Source of the DNA: an uncultured Acetatifactor sp.
Lineage (GTDB): Bacteria; Bacillota; Clostridia; Lachnospirales; Lachnospiraceae
NCBI GenBank assembly: GCA_947586055.1
Contig: CANPXL010000015.1
Location: forward strand, 1-64,000
DNA length: 64,000 bases
Direction: 5' to 3'
Made by a program: the position numbers and the translations under genes. Position 1 is the first letter of the stretch. Every line of letters begins with the position of its first letter. The notes beneath the pieces are model-generated. The model was not told where the DNA came from, did not search any database, and saw nothing but the letters and a program-made list of their open reading frames with translations. Positions 28,107 to 40,340 of this stretch are shown here, one piece after another.

Positions 28107-28511
28107 TTATTTTAACAGTTCAATCCGGGCGACCGCTCTCAAAAGAGCCGTCTCCGCCCGGGCAATGTCCGTCTCGGGAGTTCTGCTGCGAAGCCGTTCC
28201 TCGGCCCTTTCCTTCGCCGCGTTCGCGCGCTCCCGGTCTATCTCGGAAGGCCATTCCACGATCTCCGCGAGAATGGTCACCCGATCCTGCAGGATTTCCG
28301 CAAAGCCGGCATGAAGCGCCGCGCGCTTTTCTTCCTCCGCCTCATAAATGGTGAGAATTCCCGGCTTGATGATGACGGTAAGAGGGATGTGTCCGGGCAG
28401 TACGCCGATCTCACCCTCGGTGGTGGTAAACTCCGCCATCTCCACCTGTCCCTCATAAAACAGCCGGTCCGGCGTGATAATGCGCAGAAGAAAGGTATTC
28501 TTTTCCGCCAT
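28107..28511 (-). CDS. atpC: F1 ATP synthase epsilon subunit
   Basis: 134 aa. The N-terminal beta-sandwich (LRIITPDRLFYEGQVEMAEFTTTEGEIGVLPGHIPL) and C-terminal helical hairpin rich in Glu/Arg/Ala are typical. It couples the central stalk to the c ring and can inhibit ATP hydrolysis. Last recognised subunit gene of the operon, 11 bp after atpD. Confidence 0.96.
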   Translation of the reverse strand: MAEKNTFLLRIITPDRLFYEGQVEMAEFTTTEGEIGVLPGHIPLTVIIKPGILTIYEAEEEKRAALHAGFAEILQDRVTILAEIVEWPSEIDRERANAAKERAEERLRSRTPETDIARAETALLRAVARIELLK

Positions 28512-28522
28512 ACGCTAGCCTC

Positions 28523-29953
<1,431 letters not shown>

Positions 29954-29965
29954 TTACATAAATTA

Positions 29966-30832
29966 TTAACCCAGCGCTTCCGCTCCCGCGATGATCTCCG
30001 TGAGTTCCTGGGTGATGGAACCCTGACGGGCCCGGTTATACTTTAACGCCAGATCGCTTATCATTTCCTCCGCGTTGCTGGTAGCGCTGTCCATCGCCTG
30101 CATACGGGCGCCGTTCTCGCTCGCAACGGATTCCACCAGCGCGCCGTAAATCAGGCTTGTCATGTATTTGGGAAGGAGCAGATCCAGCGTCTCCGTGTCC
30201 TCCGGCTCAAAATTCATGATTGCCTCCGCCTTTGTCTCCTGCTTTTCTTCCTCCCCGGGATCGTATTCCACGGGCAGAAGCTTTAACAGCGTGGGAACAT
30301 GGCTCACCGTATTCCGAAAGGCGGTATAGGCAAGATAGATCTCGCCCACTTCCCCCTCCGAAAAAGCCCGCAGCAGTTCCTGGGAGAGCGCCATTGCGTC
30401 CGCGTACGCCGGACTTTCCACGATATCGTTCTCACATTCCTTCACCGAATAGCCGTATCTGACAAAGGCCTCGCGCCCCTTGTTCCCCAGCGCATAGACC
30501 ACCACGTCCTCCCGGTTCCACTGCTGATTTTTTGTGACAAGCTTCACCACATTGGAGTTATAGCCGCCTGCAAGCCCCCGGTTGGAGGTAATGACAACCA
30601 CCGCCTTTTTCCGGGACGCTCCCGGGAGCAGATACTTATGTTCCAGGTGCCCCACGCGGCTTAAAATACTGTTCACGGTATCATACATACAGGTAAAATA
30701 CTCTTTTGACCGCTCCGCATTCGCTCTGGCCCTCTGCAGCTTGACGGTGGAGACCAGCTTCATGGCTTTCGTGATCTGCTGGGTCCCCTGAATACTGCTT
30801 CTGCGGCGCTTGATGTCGCGCATTGATGCCAT
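29966..30832 (-). CDS. atpG: F1 ATP synthase gamma subunit
   Basis: 288 aa central-stalk subunit. The N-terminal coiled helix (MRDIKRRRSSIQGTQQITKAMKLVSTVKLQRA) and C-terminal helix (ENGARMQAMDSATSNAEEMISDLALKYNRARQGSITQELTEI) are complete, with VVVITSNRGLAGGYN in the middle. It rotates inside the alpha3beta3 hexamer. Confidence 0.97.
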   Translation of the reverse strand: MASMRDIKRRRSSIQGTQQITKAMKLVSTVKLQRARANAERSKEYFTCMYDTVNSILSRVGHLEHKYLLPGASRKKAVVVITSNRGLAGGYNSNVVKLVTKNQQWNREDVVVYALGNKGREAFVRYGYSVKECENDIVESPAYADAMALSQELLRAFSEGEVGEIYLAYTAFRNTVSHVPTLLKLLPVEYDPGEEEKQETKAEAIMNFEPEDTETLDLLLPKYMTSLIYGALVESVASENGARMQAMDSATSNAEEMISDLALKYNRARQGSITQELTEIIAGAEALG

Positions 30833-30858
30833 AATCTGTCCTCACTTCCCTGAACGTC

Positions 30859-32946
<2,088 letters not shown>

Positions 32947-32959
<13 letters not shown>

Positions 32960-33489
32960 GTCTTCTCACCCATTTCCTTTAAGGTCTCGTCGATCAGCCG
33001 GTTCTGGGCGGCGGTATCGATGGTAGCGGCGACAAACTTTCCGGCCATCAGCGCGGAAACCGCAATGATCTCCCGCTTCACCTCGTCGGCCACCTTCTGT
33101 TTCTCAAGCTCCGCTTCCACATGGGCCCTCTCCAGAATACGGGCCGCCTCCTCCTTTGCCTCGGCAACGATCTGTTTCTCATTGTCAAGCGCTTTTCTGC
33201 GCGCCTCGCCGAGGATCGCCTCCGCTTCCCTGTCGATCTCTTTAATCTTTGTCTCGTACTCCTGCTTCAGACGGGCCGCTTCCTCCTGATCCTGTCTCGC
33301 CGTCTCCAGCTCGCCGCGGATCTTTTCCCGGCGGTCGTTCAGAAACTTTCTCGCGGGATTGAAGAGCAGATAGCTCATCAAAAGAAACAGGACAAAAACG
33401 GCAATGATCATCAGGACGGAGTCCGCAACCAGCTGCCAATCCAAATCAAACAGTCTCGACATGGACTGTCCTTCTGTCAAAAGTATCAT
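32947..33489 (-). CDS. atpF: F0 ATP synthase b subunit
   Basis: About 180 aa. One N-terminal membrane helix (SVLMIIAVFVLFLLMSYLLF) precedes a long charged alpha-helix (KFLNDRREKIRGELETARQDQEEAARLKQEY and onward), the dimeric peripheral stalk. Two starts are possible: ATG 33489 with GAGG 4 bp away and ATG 33462 (MSRLFDLDWQL) with AAGGA 6 bp away. I chose the former; the difference is nine residues. No second b-prime gene is present. Confidence 0.93.
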
Positions 33490-33585
33490 TCTTCCTCTTT
33501 TCTGCTGCTCAAAAGCAGCCGGCAAACTCATGCGGAACCTGCGCTTCGGCGCAGGCCCCGGGATGGAACCCCCGCTCCGCTGCGA

Positions 33586-33891
<306 letters not shown>

Positions 33892-33909
33892 TTACCGATC
33901 GTTTCACTC

Positions 33910-34647
33910 TTACCGTCGGGTTCCGTCTCCGATCTCGTTGGAGATATAGGTCATCGTCAGCATACAGAACACATAGGTCTGTATGGCGCCCGAAAACAGG
34001 TCAAAGTACACATGAAGCACCGCGGGCCAGGCTGTGGCGAACCATTGCAGCAGCCCATAGATCAGCGCCATCATCGCCGTCCCCGAAAGCACGTTTGCAA
34101 AAAGACGCAGGGACAGAGAGACCGGAACCGCCACGGTGCTGATCAGGTTGATCGGCATCCAGATAGGCAGCCACTTCGGCAGCGGCGAACACAGATCTTC
34201 CCAGATCGTCGCCGGCTTCTGGTATTTCCACTTGCTAAACCGGATCATGGCAAACGTGATCAGCGCCAGCGGCAGCGTCACGCCATAATCTGCCGTGGGC
34301 GGCCTCAGCCCCAGAAGGCCCGAGATATTGCTGAACAGAATGAAGATAAACACCGTCCCGATATAGTTGTAATATCTGGGCGCCGCCTTCTCCATGGAAC
34401 CGTCCACAATGCCGTCCAGCTTCTCCACGATCAGTTCCACAACATTCTGGAAGGGCCCCGGCACATCAGAGCCCTTTTTCATGGCTCTGTTTGCCGCTAT
34501 GGCAAAACCGACGAGGATCAGCATTACGATCAGAATGCATACATGGGATGTCGTAATCCAGACCTGATGCCCAAAAAAGGAATACTGAAAAACGCCATGG
34601 ATCATAAAGTCTACGTCAGCGCCTGACATCAGAATTCCATGCTCCAT
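33910..34647 (-). CDS. atpB: F0 ATP synthase a subunit
   Basis: 245 aa with five or six membrane helices. The conserved ion-path arginine is in SLSLRLFANVLSGTAMMALIYG. FQNVVELIVEKLDGIVDG and the C-terminal FDLFSGAIQTYVFCMLTMTYI match AtpB. The ATG at 34647 is preceded by AGGAGGTGAAAAT, so the longer basic N-terminal reading is rejected. Together with the c ring it forms the ion channel. Confidence 0.97.
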   Translation of the reverse strand: MEHGILMSGADVDFMIHGVFQYSFFGHQVWITTSHVCILIVMLILVGFAIAANRAMKKGSDVPGPFQNVVELIVEKLDGIVDGSMEKAAPRYYNYIGTVFIFILFSNISGLLGLRPPTADYGVTLPLALITFAMIRFSKWKYQKPATIWEDLCSPLPKWLPIWMPINLISTVAVPVSLSLRLFANVLSGTAMMALIYGLLQWFATAWPAVLHVYFDLFSGAIQTYVFCMLTMTYISNEIGDGTRR

Positions 34648-34672
34648 ATTTTCACCTCCTCCGTCTGTGATT

Positions 34673-35158
34673 TTAAGATTGACTCTCCCCTTCGGAAAGC
34701 GCCTGTCCTTCTTCCTGCGCGCCTTCTTCCGGCAATGGCTCCGGGACGGGATCCGTCTCATGGAACAGCCGGTTCAATCCTTTATGGGTAAGCGGCTGCA
34801 GATACGCCGTTACTTTCATGCTCATATATCCCAGAAAAACCACCAGCGGGTTCAGCACGCCGGAAACCGCCGACACCGCCGTTACCAGAAGGATCACGGC
34901 ATAGCGGAAAAAATATCCTCTGGAAATGATCTTCGCCCCCGCTTCTCCCAGGGGCAGCGCCCGGTCCAGCGTATGCGCCATATGTAGAACGCCGGCCATG
35001 GAAAACGCCACGCCGATCCACAGACTCGCAGCATACCGGATCTGATCCCCTACAAAAAAAACGCCCGCAAGCTGACAGACGGCCCCGAAAAACAGCTGTC
35101 CCAGATGCATTTCCAAAACCGTTCTGTCACTGTTTTTTAACGTCTGGATGATCTTCAC
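34673..35158 (-). CDS. ATP synthase I-like membrane protein (UncI/AtpI family)
   Basis: 161 aa. Four predicted membrane helices (residues ~18-120; VLEMHLGQLFFGAVCQLAGVFFV, AASLWIGVAFSMAGVLHMA, FFRYAVILLVTAVSAVSG, NPLVVFLGYMSMKVTAYL) and a long acidic, Pro/Glu-rich cytoplasmic tail. Position between the AtpZ-like gene and atpB, and helix pattern, fit the ATP synthase subunit I group, which assists c-ring assembly. It overlaps the upstream gene by 32 bp. Confidence 0.82.
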   Translation of the reverse strand: MKIIQTLKNSDRTVLEMHLGQLFFGAVCQLAGVFFVGDQIRYAASLWIGVAFSMAGVLHMAHTLDRALPLGEAGAKIISRGYFFRYAVILLVTAVSAVSGVLNPLVVFLGYMSMKVTAYLQPLTHKGLNRLFHETDPVPEPLPEEGAQEEGQALSEGESQS

Positions 35159-35408
35159 CGGATAACTCCCGCTCCTTCTTCTGCTCCGGCTCGTAGATCT
35201 TCCGGATCATGCGGTACGCGCTCTGGCCTCCCGCGATCGCTCCCATCACAAACAGCACCGCCGTGATCCATGACGTGCCCAGCCTTCTGTCCAGCCAGAC
35301 CCCCACGGCGGTCGCGAGCCCGATCGCCGTAATCATGGTAAGCCCCAGCTGGGAGACCAGGGCCAGCGTCCGGAACGTCGTTCTGTTATCCTGCTTTCTC
35401 TGTTTCAT
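35127..35408 (-). CDS. AtpZ/AtpI-family small membrane protein
   Basis: 93 aa with two membrane helices: LALVSQLGLTMITAIGLATAVGVWLD and SWITAVLFVMGAIAGGQSAYRMI, the characteristic AtpZ/AtpI (DUF3042-like F0F1 accessory) signature. Such proteins lead ATP synthase operons and are proposed to act in c-ring assembly or divalent-ion uptake. I use ATG 35408; a longer frame begins at a TTG without added similarity. The first gene of the operon, ~40 bp after the promoter. Confidence 0.88.
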   Translation of the reverse strand: MKQRKQDNRTTFRTLALVSQLGLTMITAIGLATAVGVWLDRRLGTSWITAVLFVMGAIAGGQSAYRMIRKIYEPEQKKERELSGEDHPDVKKQ

Positions 35409-35449
35409 GATATGACGGAAACGCTTCCTCAAGTTTAATCGCTTCCACT

Positions 35450-35478
35450 ATTATACCCAACTTCCCGTGAATTGTCCA
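35450..35478 (-). promoter_or_regulatory. Promoter of the ATP synthase operon
   Basis: Minus-strand TGGACA (35478-35473), 17 bp, TATAAT (35455-35450), about 40 bp upstream of the first gene. The only strong promoter seen before the ten-gene operon. Confidence 0.7.
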
Positions 35479-35546
35479 GTGCCATATACGCAAAACGGCG
35501 CATCCTTTGCAGCAGTTCATCCCGCGCGGTTTCCGTCCGTTTCTCA

Positions 35547-35575
35547 TTGACTTCCTCCGCCTGCCGCTGTAGTAT
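35547..35575 (+). promoter_or_regulatory. Promoter of the GNAT-DUF402 genes
   Basis: TTGACT (35547-35552), 17 bp, TAGTAT (35570-35575), about 50 bp upstream of the GNAT start codon. Confidence 0.55.
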
Positions 35576-35628
35576 CTTTATAAAGGAAATCTTCCTATTG
35601 CCATTTCCTCAGAAAGGGATCGTTTTCC

Positions 35629-36198
35629 ATGAACATACGCATCGTTTCGCCGGACGACGCGCCGGCGCTGCTTGAAATCTACGCGCCCTACGTACGGGAG
35701 ACCGCCGTCTCCTTCGAGCTGGAAGTCCCCTCGCCCGGGGAATTTGAGGACCGCATCCGTCATACTCTGGAAAACTACCCCTACCTCGCCGCGGAAGAAG
35801 ACGGCCGCCTTCTGGGCTATACCTACGCTTCGCGCTTTAAGTCGAGGGCAGCCTACGACTGGTCGGTGGAGACCACCATCTATGTCCGCCGGGACGGACG
35901 GCGCCGCGGAACGGGAAGCGCCCTGTACCGGTCTTTAGAGGACTGTCTGCGCAGGCAGAACGTCTGCAACCTCTGCGCCTGCATCGCCTATCCGAACCCG
36001 GACAGCATCGCCTTCCACAGAGCGTTCGGGTATGTGGAGACGGCCCATTTTCACCGCTCCGGCTACAAACTCGGGGCCTGGCAGGATATGATCTGGATGG
36101 AACGCACGCTTTGTCCCCATTCCGTTCCTCCGGCGCCGTTCGTCCCGTTTTCGCAGTTAAACCCCGTTCTCCCAGACACACGAAAGGAGCTTATATAA
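35629..36198 (+). CDS. GNAT N-acetyltransferase (phosphinothricin acetyltransferase-like)
   Basis: 189 aa. N-terminal IRIVSPDDAPALLEIYAPYVRETAVSFE and YDWSVETTIYVRRDGRRRGTGSALYRSLEDCL, with the acetyl-CoA-binding RRxGxG/A-type loop, followed by NPDSIAFHRAFGYVETAHF. This is the YncA/Pat-like subgroup that acetylates small amines or methionine derivatives. The C-terminal ~25 residues are Pro-rich and outside the family. A GAAAGGGAT ribosome site supports the start. It overlaps nothing and is followed two bases later by the DUF402 gene. Confidence 0.9.
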   Translation: MNIRIVSPDDAPALLEIYAPYVRETAVSFELEVPSPGEFEDRIRHTLENYPYLAAEEDGRLLGYTYASRFKSRAAYDWSVETTIYVRRDGRRRGTGSALYRSLEDCLRRQNVCNLCACIAYPNPDSIAFHRAFGYVETAHFHRSGYKLGAWQDMIWMERTLCPHSVPPAPFVPFSQLNPVLPDTRKELI

Positions 36199-36200
36199 GC

Positions 36201-36680
36201 ATGAATATCTCACGCCTGTACCGCCGAAGGCTCATTCCCGCGGAGCATACCCTGCTGAAGGACGACGTCATCGTCTTTCTGGACGACGAAGTCCTCATCA
36301 CAAAATGGAAGACGCTGAAACCGAAGGCGGAATTTACCCACGGATGCTCCTGTTATTTTCTGAACCGCGGGATCAAGGTCAGCAAAATCTACCGCGCGGA
36401 CGGCTCGCTGCTGCACTTGTACTGCGACATTGTGGAATACGCCTTTGACGAAGAGGAAGCGTCCCTCACCGTGACCGACCTTCTGGCCGACGTGATCCTC
36501 TCCCCGGACGGCCGCATGAAGGTCGTGGATCTGGACGAGCTGGCGGAAGCGGCGGAACGCGGTCTTATCACAAAAGAGCAGCTGACCTCCTGCCTCCGCA
36601 ATCTGAATCAGCTGCTCACGCTTATCTATCAGGGCAGGTTCGACCGGCTGCAGGCCCGTCTGGACGAACTGGATCTTTGA
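36201..36680 (+). CDS. DUF402-domain protein
   Basis: 159 aa. The middle contains the DUF402 pattern: KIYRADGSLLHLYCDIVEYAF, LTVTDLLADVILSPDGRMKVVDLDELAEAAERGLIT, where acidic residues bind divalent metal in nucleoside-diphosphate phosphatases of this group (Ntdp, FomD relatives). A helical C-terminus follows. ATG 36201 after AAAGGAG is chosen; the upstream in-frame extension lies inside the GNAT gene. The exact substrate cannot be told. Confidence 0.85.
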   Translation: MNISRLYRRRLIPAEHTLLKDDVIVFLDDEVLITKWKTLKPKAEFTHGCSCYFLNRGIKVSKIYRADGSLLHLYCDIVEYAFDEEEASLTVTDLLADVILSPDGRMKVVDLDELAEAAERGLITKEQLTSCLRNLNQLLTLIYQGRFDRLQARLDELDL

Positions 36681-36688
36681 CCGCAACA

Positions 36689-36841
36689 GTTCGGCCGGCA
36701 GCCGAATGCAGCGGACAAATCGTGCTCGCACGAATTTTCCGCTGCATCCGGCTGCCGAGGGAGCGCCATTTCATGAGCAAAGGCAGGCACACGGCGCCGG
36801 GCAGCGCGTCAGCGCGGCTTTGCGAATGGCGCGGGCCGAAC
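36689..36841. repeat. Nested inverted-repeat element downstream of the DUF402 gene
   Basis: Outer arms GTTCGGCC (36689-36696) and GGCCGAAC (36834-36841) enclose a near-perfect hairpin with 30-bp arms (36696-36725 and 36728-36757, three mismatches, 2-nt loop) and another pair GCGCCATT/AATGGCGC. Related words recur at 63708-63774 (atggcgcgggcYgaac and aacagttcRgccggcagccg), suggesting a dispersed repeat family. Confidence 0.6.
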
Positions 36842-36861
36842 GGTTCCCTTTGATCCGGCGC

Positions 36862-36886
36862 GGCCGGCAGCCGGCCCTTTTTGTTT
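36862..36886 (+). terminator. Intrinsic terminator of the GNAT-DUF402 unit
   Basis: GGCCGG-cag-CCGGCC followed by CTTTTTGTTT, facing the stop codon of the convergent SleB-type gene. Confidence 0.75.
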
Positions 36887-38069
36887 AATAAAAGACATGA
36901 CCGCCGATATTGATTCCCGTCAGCCCGGGCACCGGCGTCCGGAAGAACACGCAGCTTCCCACATTCGTCGCCCCGGACATGGCCTCGTCGGCCGCCTTGT
37001 AACAGGTCGCCGTCGCCTTGTTTGTCTCCAGCGCCAGCTGGAACCGGCCGCTTGACACCGGTGAAAACTGTTTATTCTGATAGATGACCCCGACTACCGT
37101 ATCCGGGAATTTCGAGCTGAGCACGCGGTTGATGACGACGGCTCCCACCGCCAGCTGACCCGCGTAGGGTTCCCCGCCGGCCTCACAGTAGATCAGATTT
37201 GCCAGCAGGTACCTGTCTCCCTCCGCAAACGTGACCTCCGAGATGTCTCTCCACGACGCGTTTGCCGCGGCCTGGGAAAGCGCGATCTCTTCCGCCAGCT
37301 TTTTCCGCAGGTACTCCAGGTCTTCTTCCTTCTGTCTGATCTTCTCTTCGTATTCCCTGGCTTTCTGCTCCGCCGCTTCGATCTGCTCCGCGGTGGCCTT
37401 CATCGAGCTGGCCGTCTGACTGATCAGGCCGGAAACCTTGTTCTTTTCCGCTTCCGCGTCCACCTTCAGAGCGTCGAGCTCTATCTTTTCCTGCTCCAGC
37501 GCGGCCTCATGCTTCTCGATCAGGGCTCTGTTTTCCTTATAATCGTCCATCAGCTTTCTGTCTGCGGCGGCAACCCGCTCAATGTATCTGGCCGTGTTGA
37601 GAACGTCGGACAGGCTGCCTGCGCTGAGCAGCTCGCTCAGGAAATTTTCCTCCTGATACTCATACATTGCCCGGGCGCGTATTACCATACACTCGTACTG
37701 CCACTTTTCCGTGGCGATCGCCTCTTCCAGAGCCGCCTGCGTTTCCGCGATCTCCTGCTCCTTATCCCGGATCTGCTGCTCCAGCCGTTCCAGATTCTGC
37801 ACCACTTCGTTTAACTGATCGTTGAGCTTGTCCAGATTCTTCTTCAGATCGCTTTGCTCATCCTTCAGGCCTTCCAGCTGGTTCTCATTTTCCTCCTGCT
37901 GGTTCTCCAGATCCGCCTTTTCCCGTTCGTTCTGTTCGATCTGCTGCTGCGTCGTAGGCGCCGCAGACACAAAAAGAGTGACCGGCGCGGCGCAGACCGC
38001 CCCGGCAGACAGCGCTGCGGCAAGCAGAAACGCTATTCCTCTTTTTCTTCCGACTTTCCCTGATCTCAC
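36885..38069 (-). CDS. Secreted coiled-coil cell-wall hydrolase, SleB/CwlJ family
   Basis: 394 aa, GTG start after AGAGGTACC. A signal peptide (residues ~1-37) is followed by a long coiled coil (residues ~40-245, Gln/Glu/Lys/Leu-rich with repeated EQQIRDKEQEIAETQ-like heptads). The C-terminal ~125 residues form a hydrolase_2 (SleB) domain: RYLLANLIYCEAGGEPYAGQLAVGAVVINRVLSSKFPDTV, with the catalytic Glu in the CEAGGE block, then NKQFSP and a C-terminal GGHVFY. The coiled coil resembles the PcsB/EnvC regulators of peptidoglycan hydrolases. It may act at division or in spore cortex turnover. Last gene of the tsaC-rpiB-deaminase unit. Confidence 0.92.
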   Translation of the reverse strand: MRSGKVGRKRGIAFLLAAALSAGAVCAAPVTLFVSAAPTTQQQIEQNEREKADLENQQEENENQLEGLKDEQSDLKKNLDKLNDQLNEVVQNLERLEQQIRDKEQEIAETQAALEEAIATEKWQYECMVIRARAMYEYQEENFLSELLSAGSLSDVLNTARYIERVAAADRKLMDDYKENRALIEKHEAALEQEKIELDALKVDAEAEKNKVSGLISQTASSMKATAEQIEAAEQKAREYEEKIRQKEEDLEYLRKKLAEEIALSQAAANASWRDISEVTFAEGDRYLLANLIYCEAGGEPYAGQLAVGAVVINRVLSSKFPDTVVGVIYQNKQFSPVSSGRFQLALETNKATATCYKAADEAMSGATNVGSCVFFRTPVPGLTGINIGGHVFY

Positions 38070-38083
38070 ACGGTACCTCTTTG

Positions 38084-38569
38084 CTATACCTGGATATGAA
38101 TGCTGCGTCCCGTTCGGGAGTAAGGCACATACGCAACGCCCGCAGCGTCAAACATGCGCTTCGACGCCCGGTTTTCCGCGGTACCGACATATTTGTCGCT
38201 GTCGTACACCACGGTCCTGATGCCGGACTGGATGATCGCCTTCGCGCACTCGTTACAGGGGAACAGCGACACATACAGCTTCGTCCCCTCCAGCGACCCG
38301 CCCCTGTAATTCAATATGGCGTTCAGCTCGCCGTGGGTGACGAACGGATACTTGGTCTCCAGCTCCCCGCCTTCCCTCTCCCACGGGAACTCATCGTCGG
38401 AACACCCGGTGGGAAACCCGTTATATCCCATGGACAGGATCTTGTTGTCGCTGCTGACAATGCAGGCTCCCACCTGTGTGTTGGGATCCTTGGACCGCAT
38501 GCCGGACAGCTGGGCAACCCCCATAAAATATTCATCCCAGCTGATGTAATCAGACCTCTTGCCGCTCAT
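38084..38569 (-). CDS. Deoxycytidylate (dCMP) deaminase
   Basis: 161 aa, ComEB-type enzyme converting dCMP to dUMP for thymidylate synthesis. Zinc site residues are in THGELNAIL (His and Glu) and LFPCNECAKAI (two Cys). N-terminal SWDEYFMGVAQLSGMRSKDPNTQVGA and YNGFPTGCSDD are typical. It starts ~55 bp after rpiB and ends 15 bp before the SleB-type gene. Confidence 0.95.
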   Translation of the reverse strand: MSGKRSDYISWDEYFMGVAQLSGMRSKDPNTQVGACIVSSDNKILSMGYNGFPTGCSDDEFPWEREGGELETKYPFVTHGELNAILNYRGGSLEGTKLYVSLFPCNECAKAIIQSGIRTVVYDSDKYVGTAENRASKRMFDAAGVAYVPYSRTGRSIHIQV

Positions 38570-38623
38570 ACCCCTTCTCCCTCGTCCCTTTCAACGTCCC
38601 GGCTCCGTGAGCAAAGCGCTTCC

Positions 38624-39055
38624 TCACGCTTCCTCCATCTGTCCGATCCGCCTGCAGTGCTTCTCTTCCCCGGAAAACGCCGTGTCGAGGAACGTATCCA
38701 CGATCTCCAGCGCCAGATTCGGTCCCAGGATCCCTCCGCCCAGCGCGAGCACATTGGCGTCATTGTGAAGTCTCGTCATCCTGGCCGTAAGAGGATCCGC
38801 GCAAACCGCGCAGCGCACGCCCCTTACCTTGTTCGCCACAATGCTGATGCCGATGCCGGTGGTACAGATGACAATGCCCTTCTCGCAGCGGCCTTCCGCC
38901 ACGGCTTTGGCAACCGCTTTCCCGTAGACCGGATAATCGCAGCTTTCCCTGCTGAAACATCCCATGTCCTCGTACGCGAGGCCCCTTTCTTTCAGATGCT
39001 CCATCACACGCTGCTTCAGATCGTATCCGCCGTGGTCGCTTCCAATTGCAATCAT
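38624..39055 (-). CDS. rpiB: Ribose-5-phosphate isomerase B
   Basis: 143 aa. It interconverts ribose-5- and ribulose-5-phosphate. MIAIGSDHGGYDLKQRV, the catalytic-Cys block GIVICTTGIGISIVANKVRGVRCAV, and HNDANVLALGGGILG are intact. Order tsaC-rpiB is conserved in many Firmicutes (ywlC...ywlF in Bacillus). Confidence 0.96.
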   Translation of the reverse strand: MIAIGSDHGGYDLKQRVMEHLKERGLAYEDMGCFSRESCDYPVYGKAVAKAVAEGRCEKGIVICTTGIGISIVANKVRGVRCAVCADPLTARMTRLHNDANVLALGGGILGPNLALEIVDTFLDTAFSGEEKHCRRIGQMEEA

Positions 39056-39152
39056 TCCGTTTTCCTCCCTTTCCGTCTTTTATGCGTCTTTCTGCCGGCT
39101 CCTTCGTCCGCTCCGCCACGCCGTGCGTTCCAAACGCCCGGCCCTTCCCGCC

Positions 39153-40217
39153 TTACACCTTCACGACTCTGTGCCCGGCGGCCTTGAGAAGCCGGTTCAT
39201 AATAGCCGTTCCGAACCCGGAGGCGGAAAAGCTTTCCGCATAGATTTTCGTGACCTTTTCCTCGTCCATCCGCCGCAGCGCCGCGTAAAGATTCCGCGCA
39301 ATATCCTCTTCGTCACAGCGTCTGCCCAGACATTCCGCGACATCCGCCCGGCATTTTCCCAGAAGCTCCTGCGTCGCAATGACGCCCGTCCGCTCCCCTC
39401 CGGCGCCGTCCTCGGCCGTCTGCCTGTTGATATAAGCCGCCACCCGTTCAGGCTCTCCCGCCACCAGTGTCAGTTCGCCTCTGGGCGCATAATGCCGGTA
39501 TTTCATGCCGGGCGCCTTCGGCGCCTGTCCGCTGTCATCCGCAAGTATTGTGACATCTGTGTCAACTTTTCCCAGCACGCGTTCCAGCATTTCAGCCGTC
39601 ACATACCCCGGCCGCAGAATCTGGGGCGTCCGGGCCGTCAGGTCCACGATGGTGGACTCCAGACCGATCCCTACCTTACCGCCGTCCAGGATCATATCGA
39701 TGCGGCCGTCCATATCTTCCCGCACGGCTTCCGCCGTGGTAGGACTCGGCCGGCCCGACAGGTTTGCGCTGGGCGCGGCAAGATATCCGCCGCCGTATTC
39801 GATCAGTTTCCGCACCGACGCGCCTGCCGGCATCCGCACCGCCACAGTGTCAAGACCGCCGGTGGTCTCAGTCGGAACCAGTTCGGATTTCGGCAGGATC
39901 ATGGTCAGAGGTCCCGGCCAGAACGCTTCCGCAATCCGGACGGCTTCCTCCGGAATTTCCGACACGATCCGTTCCATATCCGCAAAACGGCTGATGTGCA
40001 CAATGAGCGGATTGTCCGAAGGCCTTCCCTTCGCCGCGTAAATCTTCCGGGAGGATTCCCTGTTGAGCGCGTCTCCCCCAAGACCATAGACCGTCTCGGT
40101 GGGAAACGCCACCAGACCGCCGGCCCGTATGATGCTGCCGGCCCGGCGCAGCGTCTCTTCCTCCTGACTGGTAAGATGCGCCGCGTCCTGCCGGATCTTT
40201 TCCGTTATGGTCTTCAT
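39153..40217 (-). CDS. L-threonylcarbamoyladenylate synthase (Sua5/YwlC type)
   Basis: About 354 aa. N-terminal YrdC domain (residues ~25-210): IRAGGLVAFPTETVYGLGGDA, KIYAAKGRPSDNPLIVH, GPLTMILP, APSANLSGRPSPT. The C-terminal Sua5 domain (~225-354) begins after the linker APGMKYRHYAPRGE. It makes threonylcarbamoyl-AMP for tRNA t6A37. ATG 40217 is taken as the start; a possible earlier ATG at 40256 adds only a Cys/Lys-rich stretch without similarity. Confidence 0.94.
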   Translation of the reverse strand: MKTITEKIRQDAAHLTSQEEETLRRAGSIIRAGGLVAFPTETVYGLGGDALNRESSRKIYAAKGRPSDNPLIVHISRFADMERIVSEIPEEAVRIAEAFWPGPLTMILPKSELVPTETTGGLDTVAVRMPAGASVRKLIEYGGGYLAAPSANLSGRPSPTTAEAVREDMDGRIDMILDGGKVGIGLESTIVDLTARTPQILRPGYVTAEMLERVLGKVDTDVTILADDSGQAPKAPGMKYRHYAPRGELTLVAGEPERVAAYINRQTAEDGAGGERTGVIATQELLGKCRADVAECLGRRCDEEDIARNLYAALRRMDEEKVTKIYAESFSASGFGTAIMNRLLKAAGHRVVKV

Positions 40218-40340
40218 GGCACAAGCACTTTTCCTTTTCTCACAGCACATATCCATACTCCCACTCAAATGAGTGGCAGGAACAGTATAACATATTTTTC
40301 CGGAAAGGAAAAGCCCTGTTCCCGAAAACGTCGGAAGCGG

